From: Micromonospora avicenniae
GTDB taxonomy: Bacteria > Actinomycetota > Actinomycetes > Mycobacteriales > Micromonosporaceae
Direction: 5' to 3'
Length of the DNA stretch: 64,000 nt
Assembly: GCF_900156065.1 (NCBI RefSeq)
Contig: NZ_FTNF01000023.1
Coordinates: 22,567 to 86,566, forward strand
The notes under the pieces are model-generated. The model was not told where the DNA came from and did not search any database. It was given only the letters and a program-made list of their open reading frames with translations. A program made the translations under genes and the position numbers. The stretch's first letter is position 1; every line of letters begins with the position of its first letter. This document shows, piece by piece, positions 33,942 through 42,028 of this stretch.

Positions 33942-34319
33942 TCAGCCCTGCGAGGAGTGACTGATTGTCCTGCCGGCGTCCGTCTCGACCAGGGTGATGG
34001 CTCCGATCCAGCTGGTGTCATCGGGATAATCCCAGGCCGCAGGGTCAGCGAGTACCTGTGGAAGGTCATGCCTGGGTATGGGGTCACCTGGAACCAACCC
34101 TTTTCGTCCATCATCGGCGATCCACCGAGCATAACGGCGGACCTCGACGAGGCCGCGATCAACCAGCGACAACAGGGTTTGAGCCAGTTCCTCCAGAGGC
34201 ACGTCCTGCTCGACCGGGTCCAGGTCCCCGAAAACGCCCGCCAAGATGTCCATCTCAAAGGCGTTGATGAAGAAGGCCCGTTCAACGTTCGACAGGCGCT
34301 TCCACTCTCGATGAATCAC
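33942..34319 (-). CDS. hypothetical protein, 125 residues
   Basis: Unrecognised. The first 60 residues, MIHREWKRLSNVERAFFINA followed by FEMDILAGVFGDLDPVEQ, are helical and acidic; PLEELAQTLLSLVDRGLVEVRRY resembles a winged-helix (split: PLEELAQTLLSLV, DRGLVEVRRY). The rest is rich in Asp/Pro. It is the first gene of a pair with the 215-residue gene (12-base spacing). A strong hairpin at 34369-34404 separates it from the upstream MFS gene. Confidence 0.75.
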   Translation of the reverse strand: MIHREWKRLSNVERAFFINAFEMDILAGVFGDLDPVEQDVPLEELAQTLLSLVDRGLVEVRRYARWIADDGRKGLVPGDPIPRHDLPQVLADPAAWDYPDDTSWIGAITLVETDAGRTISHSSQG

Positions 34320-34368
34320 CTGGCGATCTTGACACCTCCCACGGCTGCACCGTCGTCCAGTTCCGAAC

Positions 34369-34404
34369 GGCCCCGACTATCGGAGTTCTCCGAGGGTCGG
34401 GGCC
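34369..34404 (-). terminator. hairpin terminator after the MFS gene
   Basis: GGCCCCGAC...GTCGGGGCC outer arms enclosing TCGGAG...CTCCGA (34369-34404), a long interrupted stem, 60 bases past the stop of the MFS gene on the minus strand. Confidence 0.75.
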
Positions 34405-34463
34405 GTTTCCCGGATCGAACCCATGACGGAATCCAACCGTCGACCTACGCGTACGAGGGGCGT

Positions 34464-36056
34464 TTACCGGGCGACGGTGTCCCTCGTCGCGCGCGCTCCG
34501 GTCGTCGCTGCCTCGGCTAGGCCGGGCCGGTGACCTCGGGCGAGGACGTACACGAAGAGCACGGCCATGACGGCGACGCCGGCCCACATGGCCTGCCGCC
34601 AGCCGTCGACGAAGGAATCCTGAGCGGCGCGGATCAAGGCTTCGGCCCGGGGCCCGGCTCCGTCAGCGGAGGCGATGGCGTTGGCGATGCCGTCGCGGGC
34701 GGCGTCGGCGGCGCTGTCCGGCATACCGCCGAGCCGGGAGCCGATGGCATTGCGGTAGCCGGCGGACAGCACGGCGCCGAGCAGCGCGACCCCGAGCGCG
34801 GTGCCGAACTCCCTGGTGACGTCGTTGAGCGCGGAGGCCACACCTTGACGCTCCCGCGGCAGGGCGGAGGTGATGGCCTCGGTCGCGGGCGTCTGGCTCA
34901 ACCCCATGCCGAGCCCCATGGGGAGCATGCCGGGCAGGACGGAGAGATATCCACCATCGACGGAGACGAAGGCGGCCATGAGGGCCAGACCCGCACCGCC
35001 GAGGAAGATGCCGGCGGCCATCGTCGAACGTCCACCGATGTGCGCGGCCAGCCGTGGGGCGAGGCCGGAGGTGAGCATCATCGTCACCGCCATCGGCATG
35101 AGCGCCAGGGTGGCGCGCAGTCCGGACCAACCGAGGACCGCCTGGAAGTACGGGAAGAGGACGACGAAGATCCCTGCCTGCACGCCGAAGACCACCAGAA
35201 GCGTCACGGAGCCGCTGCTGAGGGACCGCTCACGGAAGAGGCGGACGTCGAGCAAGGGAGCCGACCGGCGTCGCTCCCACACCACGAACCCGACGGCGCC
35301 GATGACGCCGACGAGCAGGCTCAGCAGCGTCACCGGAGCGCTCCACCCCTGCACCGGGCCCTCGTGCAGGACGACGATGAGCCCGACCGCGGCGACCACG
35401 GAGGTCAGCGAACCGATGACGTCGAACCCGTGTTCCGACCTCTCCCGCGAGTTCGGTACCGAACGCAGCGTCATGGTGATGGCCACGGCGACGAGTACGA
35501 CCGGCAGGACGAACAGCCACCGCCAGCTGGCCAGGTCCACCAGGGTCGCGGAGAGGTACATCCCCAGGATGCCGCCACCGCCGGCGACGCCGGTCCAGAC
35601 ACCTATCGCCTTGGCACGCTCGCCGTCCGGAAACGTCGAGGTGATGACGGCCAGGGTGACCGGCATGATCATCGCTGCGCCGACACCGCCGAGCAGCCGC
35701 GCCGCGATCATGACTTCCGACGAGGTGGCGAGGCCGGCGGCCGCGCTCGCGACCGCGAAGACGACCAGGCCGGCGAGGAGTACGGGTCGGCGTCCCCATC
35801 GGTCGCCGAGAGCGCCGAGCGGTAGCAGCAGCGCGGCCAGGCTGATGGTGTAGATGTTGATGATCCACAGGACGGTGCTCTGCGAGGCGTGGAACGCGAC
35901 GGCGATCTCCTGCTGGGCGACGTTCAGCCCGGAGACGGAAGCGATGACCGCCATGAGGGCGATGCAGACCGCGATCAGGATCGCGCGACGCCGACGCGGG
36001 TCGTGGACCGTCGGGTCGACGGCGTCCGACTGAGCGGACAGGTCCGGGGAGAGCAT
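34464..36056 (-). CDS. MFS transporter, DHA2 (14-span) drug:proton antiporter type
   Basis: 530 residues with about 14 hydrophobic spans. Motif A is in loop 2-3: GALGDRWGRRPVLLAGL (about 81-97). Motif C-like GVGAAMIMPVTLAVI follows in span 5. These, with 14 spans, identify the EmrB/QacA (DHA2) subgroup that exports drugs or toxic metabolites with proton antiport; the specific substrate cannot be read. ATG 36056 follows AAGGGA at 9 bases. The upstream extension of the frame runs through the adjacent methyltransferase and is noise. That gene ends 74 bases upstream on the same strand, so co-transcription is possible. Confidence 0.95.
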   Translation of the reverse strand: MLSPDLSAQSDAVDPTVHDPRRRRAILIAVCIALMAVIASVSGLNVAQQEIAVAFHASQSTVLWIINIYTISLAALLLPLGALGDRWGRRPVLLAGLVVFAVASAAAGLATSSEVMIAARLLGGVGAAMIMPVTLAVITSTFPDGERAKAIGVWTGVAGGGGILGMYLSATLVDLASWRWLFVLPVVLVAVAITMTLRSVPNSRERSEHGFDVIGSLTSVVAAVGLIVVLHEGPVQGWSAPVTLLSLLVGVIGAVGFVVWERRRSAPLLDVRLFRERSLSSGSVTLLVVFGVQAGIFVVLFPYFQAVLGWSGLRATLALMPMAVTMMLTSGLAPRLAAHIGGRSTMAAGIFLGGAGLALMAAFVSVDGGYLSVLPGMLPMGLGMGLSQTPATEAITSALPRERQGVASALNDVTREFGTALGVALLGAVLSAGYRNAIGSRLGGMPDSAADAARDGIANAIASADGAGPRAEALIRAAQDSFVDGWRQAMWAGVAVMAVLFVYVLARGHRPGLAEAATTGARATRDTVAR

Positions 36057-36130
36057 GCGCGGTTTCCCTTCGAGAAGCGCAAGTTGATACAGCGCCGGAG
36101 CGGTGCTCCGGCGCTGAGCAGGTGGTGTGA

Positions 36131-36757
36131 TCACGCGCGCCGGGTGGCGCGTACGACGACGTCGTGCAGCGGGACCGGCCGGCCGGGGACCGTGCGGAGC
36201 TGCTCCTCGGCGGTGGTGATCTCCCACCGGGTACGGTCCAGGCCCGCGGTGATGTCCACGAGGGTGACCGAGGCCTCGGCGGGCGGGTGGTGCCCGTGCT
36301 CGCCAGCCGTCGGGGTGTGCAGGTGCCCGACGATCAGCAGGGTGCCGCCGGGCGCCACCCAGGCGGAGATCCGGTCGTAGAAGGCCAGCTGCGGCATCGC
36401 CGGGTGCGCGTAGTGCGTCGTGACCAGGTCGAAGCGCACCTCCGGCTCCCAGACGGTCAGGTCCGCCTCGACCCACCGCACCTCCCCAGCCGTGGCGCTG
36501 GTCGCCGCACGCTCGGCGGCGAGGGCGAGGGCTTCGGGGGCGATGTCGACAGCGGTGACCTGCCAGCCGCGGGCGGCGAGCCAGATCGCCTCGGCGCCGG
36601 CGCCGCATCCAGCGTCGAGCGCGCTGCCGACCGCCAGGTCGCCGGTTTCCTGGATGAGGTACGGGTTCGGCGGTTTGCCGGCCATGGCGGTGGACGAGTC
36701 ACCGTGCCGCCGGTGCCAGTGCTGGTCCCAGTAGTCCTTGTCGAATGCGTGGGTCAT
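36131..36757 (-). CDS. class I SAM-dependent methyltransferase
   Basis: 208 residues. SAM-binding motif I is SALDAGCGAGAEAIWLAARG (about 45-64), followed by motif II acid VTAVDIAPEAL and post-motif RFDLVTTHYAHP. The N-terminus (DKDYWDQHWHRRHG) resembles TehB-like/thiopurine-type methyltransferases. It is divergent from an XRE-cupin regulator with 66 bases between starts, and an inverted repeat in that gap suggests repression by the regulator. Together with the MFS exporter downstream it may form a detoxification unit. Confidence 0.92.
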   Translation of the reverse strand: MTHAFDKDYWDQHWHRRHGDSSTAMAGKPPNPYLIQETGDLAVGSALDAGCGAGAEAIWLAARGWQVTAVDIAPEALALAAERAATSATAGEVRWVEADLTVWEPEVRFDLVTTHYAHPAMPQLAFYDRISAWVAPGGTLLIVGHLHTPTAGEHGHHPPAEASVTLVDITAGLDRTRWEITTAEEQLRTVPGRPVPLHDVVVRATRRA

Positions 36758-36789
36758 GTCGGCGATCCTGACCGCGTACCGGACGAACC

Positions 36790-36805
36790 GGCAAAGTTCT
36801 TTGCC
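36790..36805. promoter_or_regulatory. perfect 16-bp inverted repeat in the methyltransferase/XRE intergenic region
   Basis: GGCAAAG-TT-CTTTGCC lies between divergent start codons at 36757 and 36824. It is the only strong symmetry in the gap and is a likely operator for the XRE-cupin regulator, controlling both directions. Confidence 0.6.
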
Positions 36806-36823
36806 GAATGGAAAACTGGGGCG

Positions 36824-37420
36824 ATGAACGAGGACGTGGACCGGACGCTCGACGCCGTCGGCCCGAGGCTGAAGCAGCTTCGAGCCCGCCGCGACATCAC
36901 GCTCACCGACCTGGCGAAGGAGACCGGCATCTCCGCCAGTACGCTCTCCCGGCTCGAGGCGGGCCTGCGGCGCCCCACGCTCGAACAGCTCCTCCCGCTC
37001 GCCCGCGTCTACGGCGTCACCATCGACGAGCTCGTCGGCGCGCCACCGACCGGTGATCCCCGCGTCAACCTGCGCCCCATCGCCGCCGGCGACGGATCGA
37101 CCATCCTGCCGCTGACCCGCCGGCCCGGCGGCATCCAGGCCTACAAGTTCGTCCTCCCGGCCGGGCGCGACGACCGCGAACCGGACCTGCGCACCCACGA
37201 GGGCTACGACTGGGTGTACGTCCTCAACGGCACGCTACGTCTGGTCCTCGGCGAGCACGACCTCATCCTTCGAGGCGGGGAGGCCGCCGAGTTCGACACC
37301 CGCACCCCGCACTGGTTCGGGTCCACCAGCGCCGGTCCCGTCGAGTTCCTCAGCCTCGTCGGCAGGCAGGGCGAACGCGTGCACGTCCGCGCCGCACCGG
37401 GATCGACTCCGAGCCGGTAG
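36824..37420 (+). CDS. XRE family regulator with C-terminal cupin domain
   Basis: 198 residues. The lambda-repressor-like HTH comprises LKQLRARRDITLTDLAKETG and ISASTLSRLEAGLRRPTLEQ (about 13-55). A cupin follows (about 85-190) with HEGYDWVYVLNGTLRLVLGE, a small-molecule sensor. Regulators of this shape usually repress a divergent gene; here that is the SAM methyltransferase. ATG 36824 is the first start after the palindrome. Its 3' end is about 90 bases before the converging aldo/keto reductase. Confidence 0.93.
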   Translation: MNEDVDRTLDAVGPRLKQLRARRDITLTDLAKETGISASTLSRLEAGLRRPTLEQLLPLARVYGVTIDELVGAPPTGDPRVNLRPIAAGDGSTILPLTRRPGGIQAYKFVLPAGRDDREPDLRTHEGYDWVYVLNGTLRLVLGEHDLILRGGEAAEFDTRTPHWFGSTSAGPVEFLSLVGRQGERVHVRAAPGSTPSR

Positions 37421-37513
37421 TGATCGTGGGCCTGCCGGACAGCCGGCGGCGGTGCGGCAGGCGACGATCATCAAACGAGGTGGATCAGCCAGGTCGCACC
37501 TGCCCGGTGACCG

Positions 37514-38392
37514 CTAATCCAGGCTCGCCAGTTCGTCCGCCGACAGGCGAAGCGCCCCGGCGGCCACGTTCTCGACCAGGTGGTCCGGATTGCCCGTACC
37601 GGGGATGGCCAGCACGTGCGGTCCGCGAGCCAGCGTCCAGGCGATCCGGACCTGCGCCGGCGTGGCGCCGTGCGCACGTGCGATGGCGAGGATCGCTTCG
37701 CTGTCGGCGACACCGCCGGCGTCACGTCCGTCACCGGCGATCGAGTAGAACGGCACGAACGCGACGCCCTGCTCGCCACACGTGCGGAGGGTCTTGTCGC
37801 TGAGGCGATTGTCGATGCCGTACGCGTTCTGCACGCACACGACGGGGGCGATCGCCTGGGCCTGTGCGAGATGTTGCGGGCGGACATTGGAGATGCCCAG
37901 GTGCCGGATCAGGCCGGCGTCGCGCAGTTCGGCCAGCGCGCCGAAGTGTTCGGCGATCGAGTCGAGGCCGTGCTGGCGCAGGTTCACCACGTCCAGGTGG
38001 TCGCGGCCGAGCTGGCGCAGGTTCTCCTCGACCTGCCCCCGTAGTTGATCCGGCCGGGCCAGCGGCAACCAATCGCCGGACGGGTCCCGGCCGGGACCGA
38101 CCTTCGTGGCGATGACCAGATCGTCGGGGTACGGCGCCAGCGCCCGGTTGATCAGCTCGTTGGCCGAACGCAGCCGGGAGAAGTAGAACGCCGCGGTGTC
38201 GATGTGGTTCACGCCCAACTCGACGGCACGGCGCAGCACGCCGATGACCCGATCGCGGTCGCTCGGCGTGCCGCCGCTGTCGAACGCGGCGCCGCCCGTC
38301 AACCGCATCGCGCCGAACCCGATCCGGTTGACTGTCATGTCGCCGAGCGTCCAGGTCCCCGCCGACGCCGCAGTGATCTCATGAGTAGGCAT
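37514..38392 (-). CDS. aldo/keto reductase
   Basis: NADPH-dependent reductase of carbonyl groups, 292 residues, (beta/alpha)8 barrel. N-terminal RIGFGAMRLTGGAAF, catalytic Asp and Tyr in VNHIDTAAFYFSR (about 60-72), Lys in LVIATKVGPGRDPSG, and the cofactor-binding end LAIPGTGNPDHLVENV. The catalytic His is replaced in RDHLDVVNLRQHGLD only by position; the usual His can be read as Asn-Leu-Arg, so activity may be modified. Substrate unknown. It is cytoplasmic and stands alone. Confidence 0.93.
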   Translation of the reverse strand: MPTHEITAASAGTWTLGDMTVNRIGFGAMRLTGGAAFDSGGTPSDRDRVIGVLRRAVELGVNHIDTAAFYFSRLRSANELINRALAPYPDDLVIATKVGPGRDPSGDWLPLARPDQLRGQVEENLRQLGRDHLDVVNLRQHGLDSIAEHFGALAELRDAGLIRHLGISNVRPQHLAQAQAIAPVVCVQNAYGIDNRLSDKTLRTCGEQGVAFVPFYSIAGDGRDAGGVADSEAILAIARAHGATPAQVRIAWTLARGPHVLAIPGTGNPDHLVENVAAGALRLSADELASLD

Positions 38393-38571
38393 CGGACGAA
38401 CATAGCCACGCCCGCTGACCTGCGCAGTCGGTCGCGTGCCCGATGGCGCCCCACCAAGATCACTGTTACGTTACTTATGGGCAGGGGGTTGTGCGACCCG
38501 GAGCATGGCGGGCCCCACGGGTTCCCGATGGGCCGATGCGGCGACTTGGATCGCCGATCAGTGGCAGCCGG

Positions 38572-38889
38572 TCAGAGGCGCACATCGAGAAGAAGTGGCA
38601 CGTTCACCTCGCCATCGAGCACCTCGGCCAGGACCGCCTTGTGCTCGGCGTCGATAGGGAACGGCGACTCCTGGAAAGCGCGCGCGGCCGCCTCGTAGTC
38701 GGCCGACTCCACGGCGTAGACGAAGACCGGCCCGTTCGTCGTTTCAAGAATGAAGCCCTGTTCGTGGGTGACGCCCTCGTTGACGAACGTCTCCCGGATC
38801 TCGTCGGCCCGGCGCGTGGCCTCGGCGAGCCATGCCCTGAGCTGCTCGACCTTGTCCGGCCGCACCCGCGACACCTTGATCTTGAGCAT
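38572..38889 (-). CDS. DUF6176 family protein
   Basis: 105 residues, ferredoxin-like alpha/beta fold. MLKIKVSRVRPDKVEQLRAW and FVYAVESADYEAAARAFQES are typical of DUF6176; the role is unknown. ATG 38889 is preferred because AGGAG lies 8 bases upstream; an ATG two codons earlier sits too close to it. It stands alone between the aldo/keto reductase and enolase genes on the same strand. Confidence 0.85.
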   Translation of the reverse strand: MLKIKVSRVRPDKVEQLRAWLAEATRRADEIRETFVNEGVTHEQGFILETTNGPVFVYAVESADYEAAARAFQESPFPIDAEHKAVLAEVLDGEVNVPLLLDVRL

Positions 38890-39043
38890 TCGCATCTCTC
38901 CTACTGAGCCACGGTCACGACTACCCACACGAGGCTATCGAGGTGCCCGTCGCCGGATCGCCGCGCCCGCACGGCGCACTGCCGCCGGCCACGACGACGT
39001 GGAGGTGGACAGCCCAGTAAGGCTTGTCTCCCTGGCACGGGAC

Positions 39044-39073
39044 CGGGGCCCCCGATCGTGCTCGGGGGCCCCG
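39044..39073 (-). terminator. hairpin terminator after eno
   Basis: Perfect 12-bp arms (39044-39055 and 39062-39073) with a 6-base loop, 26 bases past the enolase stop codon. Confidence 0.85.
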
Positions 39074-39098
39074 CGTGGTCTCCACCGCTACCTGCTGT

Positions 39099-40406
39099 TC
39101 AGGCTCGGCGCAGTGCGGAGCGGCCTGCGAAGCGCGCCGAGTCGCTGAGCTCCTCTTCAATCCGGATCAGTTGGTTGTACTTGGCGGTGCGGTCGGAGCG
39201 GGAGAGCGAGCCGGTCTTGATCTGACCGCAGCCGGTCGCCACCGCCAGATCCGCGATGGTGGTGTCCTCCGTCTCGCCCGACCGGTGCGACATGACAGCC
39301 GTCCAGCCCGTCTCGTGGGCCGTGGCGACCACGGCCAGCGCCTCGGTCAGGGTCCCGATCTGGTTTACCTTGACCAGAACTGAGTTGCCGACGCCGGTAC
39401 GGATGCCCTCGCGCAGCAGCGTCTCGTTGGTGCAGAAGACGTCGTCGCCGGTGAGCTGGCAGCGGTCGCCGACGCGGGCGGTCAGCTCGCGCCAGCCGTC
39501 CAGGTCGTTCTCCGCCATCGGGTCCTCGATGGAGACGACCGGGTAGGCGTCGATGAGCCTGACCAGGTAGTCGGCGTGCTGGGAGGAGGTGCGGCGCACC
39601 CCCTCGCCCGCGTAGTCGTACACCCCGTCGCGGAAGAACTCCGACGACGCCGGGTCCATGACCAGGCCGATGTCCGTGCCGGGACGGTAGCCGGTGCGCT
39701 CGATGGCGGCCATCACGAAGTCGAGCGCCTCCTCAGCGGTACGCAGCGCGGGCGCGAAGCCACCTTCGTCGCCGACGCCCGTTGAGTGCCCGGCGGCCAG
39801 CAGATCGCGGCGCAGGGTGTGGAAGACTTCGCTGCCCATTCGGACGGCTTCGGCGAAGGTGTCCGCACCCACAGGCGCGATCATGAACTCCTGGAAATCC
39901 AGCGGATTGTCGGCGTGGGCGCCGCCGTTGACGATGTTCATCATCGGCAGCGGCAGCAGGTGGGCGTCGGCGCCACCGAGGTAGCGGTAGAGGGGCTGGC
40001 GGTGCGCCGCCGCAGCGGCCTTGGCCGCGGCGAGGGAGACGCCAAGGATGGCGTTGGCACCGAGTCGAGACTTCGTGGCGGTGGCGTCGAGAGCGACCAG
40101 CGCGGCGTCGAGCCCCGCCTGGTCCGCCGCGTCGCGGCCGCGCACGGACGCCGCGATCTCCCCGTTGACGTGGGCCACCGCGCGGTCGACACCCTTGCCG
40201 TGCCAGCGCGTGAGGTCTCCGTCGCGCAGTTCCACGGCCTCCCGGGCACCGGTGGAGGCGCCGGACGGGACAGCCGCGCGCCCCAGGGACCCGTCCGTCA
40301 GGACGACGTCGACCTCGACCGTGGGGTTGCCTCGGCTGTCGATGATCCGGCGGGCGGTGACGGTCTCGATGGCGGCGTCGACGCTTCCGACTGCCTTTGC
40401 GGACAT
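39099..40406 (-). CDS. eno: enolase (phosphopyruvate hydratase)
   Basis: Interconverts 2-phosphoglycerate and phosphoenolpyruvate in glycolysis; cytoplasmic, Mg-dependent. 435 residues, full length. Signatures: SRGNPTVEVDVVLTDGSLGR near the N-terminus, GASTGAREAVELRDGD, SIEDPMAENDLDGW, LTGDDVFCTNETLL and the family signature VLVKVNQIGTLTEAL. Catalytic Glu/Lys positions look intact. ATG 40406 has a good GGGAGGAA site. It is unusual in lying divergent from a MarR regulator with palindromes between, and in lacking the ftsB/divIC neighbour that accompanies the housekeeping eno in actinomycetes, so it may be a second, regulated copy. Confidence 0.95.
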   Translation of the reverse strand: MSAKAVGSVDAAIETVTARRIIDSRGNPTVEVDVVLTDGSLGRAAVPSGASTGAREAVELRDGDLTRWHGKGVDRAVAHVNGEIAASVRGRDAADQAGLDAALVALDATATKSRLGANAILGVSLAAAKAAAAAHRQPLYRYLGGADAHLLPLPMMNIVNGGAHADNPLDFQEFMIAPVGADTFAEAVRMGSEVFHTLRRDLLAAGHSTGVGDEGGFAPALRTAEEALDFVMAAIERTGYRPGTDIGLVMDPASSEFFRDGVYDYAGEGVRRTSSQHADYLVRLIDAYPVVSIEDPMAENDLDGWRELTARVGDRCQLTGDDVFCTNETLLREGIRTGVGNSVLVKVNQIGTLTEALAVVATAHETGWTAVMSHRSGETEDTTIADLAVATGCGQIKTGSLSRSDRTAKYNQLIRIEEELSDSARFAGRSALRRA

Positions 40407-40483
40407 GGGAGTTCCTCCCCGTTGTCGTGTGCCGTGGCCCGGCTGCGACAACGCTGGCGCTGGGCCCGACAGCCGCAAACCAT

Positions 40484-40512
40484 ACAGCAATGCTGTTCAG
40501 TGCTGCTGTACA
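40484..40512. promoter_or_regulatory. MarR-type palindromes between eno and marR
   Basis: ACAGCA-A-TGCTGT (40484-40496) is a perfect 6+1+6 inverted repeat and CTGTACAG (40505-40512) a second palindrome; TGCTGT occurs in both. They lie upstream of a -10 box TAAAGT (40540-40545) that ends 5 bases before ATG 40551. Confidence 0.55.
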
Positions 40513-40550
40513 GGTCGGCTGCACAGCCAGCCAACTTGGTAAAGTGCCGC

Positions 40551-40973
40551 ATGCCCACCTCGGAAGCCGCCACCGTCGCCGCCGAACTGCGTACCGCGAT
40601 GGGCAAACTCACCCGACGTGTCAAGCACGAGGACCGCATCCCGCTGGGCCAGGTCGCCGTGCTCGGTGCACTCGACCGCGATGGCGCCATGACCACCAGC
40701 GACCTCGCCGCTGATCAGCGCGTACGCCCCCAGTCGATGGCCCGGACCGTGGGGCTGCTCGTAGAACAGAACCTGATCACCCGCCGGGCGCACCCGACGG
40801 ACGGCCGCAAGTCGCTGGTCGAACTGTCGGACGCCGGCCGAGCCGCGCTCGAAGCGGAGCGCGGCCGCAGGGCCGGTTGGCTCGCGCAGGCCATCGAGGC
40901 CGAACTCACGGATGAGGAGCGGGCATTGCTGGCGCGGAGCGCCGCCCTGCTGGAGCGGCTCGCCGCACACTAG
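40551..40973 (+). CDS. MarR family transcriptional regulator
   Basis: 140 residues, winged helix. HTH: TTSDLAADQRVRPQSMARTV (about 44-63); wing: THPTDGRKSLVEL-like RAHPTDGRKSLVELSDAGR. It is divergent from enolase and probably binds the palindromes at 40484-40512, regulating both. The start has a -10 element (TAAAGT) directly upstream and no ribosome site, consistent with a leaderless transcript. The pairing of MarR with enolase is not a standard arrangement known to me. Confidence 0.92.
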   Translation: MPTSEAATVAAELRTAMGKLTRRVKHEDRIPLGQVAVLGALDRDGAMTTSDLAADQRVRPQSMARTVGLLVEQNLITRRAHPTDGRKSLVELSDAGRAALEAERGRRAGWLAQAIEAELTDEERALLARSAALLERLAAH

Positions 40974-41155
40974 CGGGCCGACAGCCGGCGTCAGCATTCC
41001 ACCACCGGGGCATTCCGCACCCGCAGCGAACACGTCCGACGCGGTGAATGGGCCGCGCACCAAGGCCCCGAATCCTTTCCTGTCACACCTCACCGGGCTG
41101 TTCGGTCTAATGGGTGTAACTCGGCAGCTCGAATGCTCCGCAGGAAAGGCCCCAC

Positions 41156-41968
41156 ATGAAGACAATCGTTCTCGTCCACGGTTTCTGGGTGACCCCGCGC
41201 AGCTGGGAACACTGGATCGACCGCTACCAGCGGGCCGGCTACCAAGTGATCGCGCCCGCATACCCCGGATTCGAGGTGGAGGTCGAGGCACTCAACGCCG
41301 ACCCGACGCCGATCGAGGAGGTGACGGTCCCGGCGATCATCTCGCACCTCGAGTCGGTGGTGGGCGCCCTCGACGAGCCGCCGATCATCATCGGCCACTC
41401 CGCGGGTGGCGCGTTCACGCAGGTCCTGCTGGACCACGGCTTCGGCGCTGTCGGCGTGGCGATCAACTCCGCGGCGACCGAGGGCGTGCTCGTCACGCCA
41501 CTGACGCAGATCAAGTCGACGTTCCCGGTGTTGAAGAACCCGGCGAACCGGCACAAGGCCGTCGGTCTGACGCCCGAGCAGTGGAAGTACACATTCGCCA
41601 ACACCTGTACTGAGGAAGAGTCCCTCGAGCTCTACCGGCGGTACCACGTCCCGGCGTCCGGGCGGATCCTCTGGAACAGCGTGCTGGCGAACTTCCAGCC
41701 CGGCCCGCAGGACGTCTACGTCGACTACCACAACGACAACCGGGCGCCGCTGCTGTTCGTCTCCGGCAGCGAGGACCACCTCATGCCGCCGAGCGTGCAG
41801 CGGTCCAACGCCAAGCACTACAAGTCGTCGAAGACCACCACCGAGATCAAGGAATACGAGGGCATGGCGCACCTGCTGCCCGCGCAGAAGGGCTGGGAGG
41901 AGGTCGCCGACGACGTCCTGGCGTGGGCGGTGGAACACGCCGGCTGGCGGGCGGCGAACGGCGCCTGA
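41156..41968 (+). CDS. alpha/beta hydrolase
   Basis: 270 residues. Nucleophile elbow GHSAGG (about 82-87), oxyanion region VLVHGFWVTP at the start, acid in SGSEDHLMP (about 205) and catalytic His in GMAHLLP (about 240). Esterase, lipase or dehalogenase-type chemistry; the substrate is unknown. ATG 41156 is preceded by AGGAAAGG. No signal peptide. A hairpin follows at 42000-42028, shared with the converging chimeric gene. Confidence 0.93.
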   Translation: MKTIVLVHGFWVTPRSWEHWIDRYQRAGYQVIAPAYPGFEVEVEALNADPTPIEEVTVPAIISHLESVVGALDEPPIIIGHSAGGAFTQVLLDHGFGAVGVAINSAATEGVLVTPLTQIKSTFPVLKNPANRHKAVGLTPEQWKYTFANTCTEEESLELYRRYHVPASGRILWNSVLANFQPGPQDVYVDYHNDNRAPLLFVSGSEDHLMPPSVQRSNAKHYKSSKTTTEIKEYEGMAHLLPAQKGWEEVADDVLAWAVEHAGWRAANGA

Positions 41969-41999
41969 AGGACGTGCGGGAACACGCGATTCGCGGAGT

Positions 42000-42028
42000 G
42001 AAGGTGCAGGTGATCAAGCTGCACCTTC
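42000..42028. terminator. bidirectional hairpin between convergent genes
   Basis: GAAGGTGCAG (42000-42009) and CTGCACCTTC (42019-42028) pair perfectly; the hairpin includes the stop codon region of the minus-strand gene ending at 42014. Confidence 0.7.

Noticed and set aside
34369..34404. Possible small RNA or attachment site at the long hairpin
   Set aside because: It sits just past a gene end and behaves as a terminator; no integrase or tRNA nearby.
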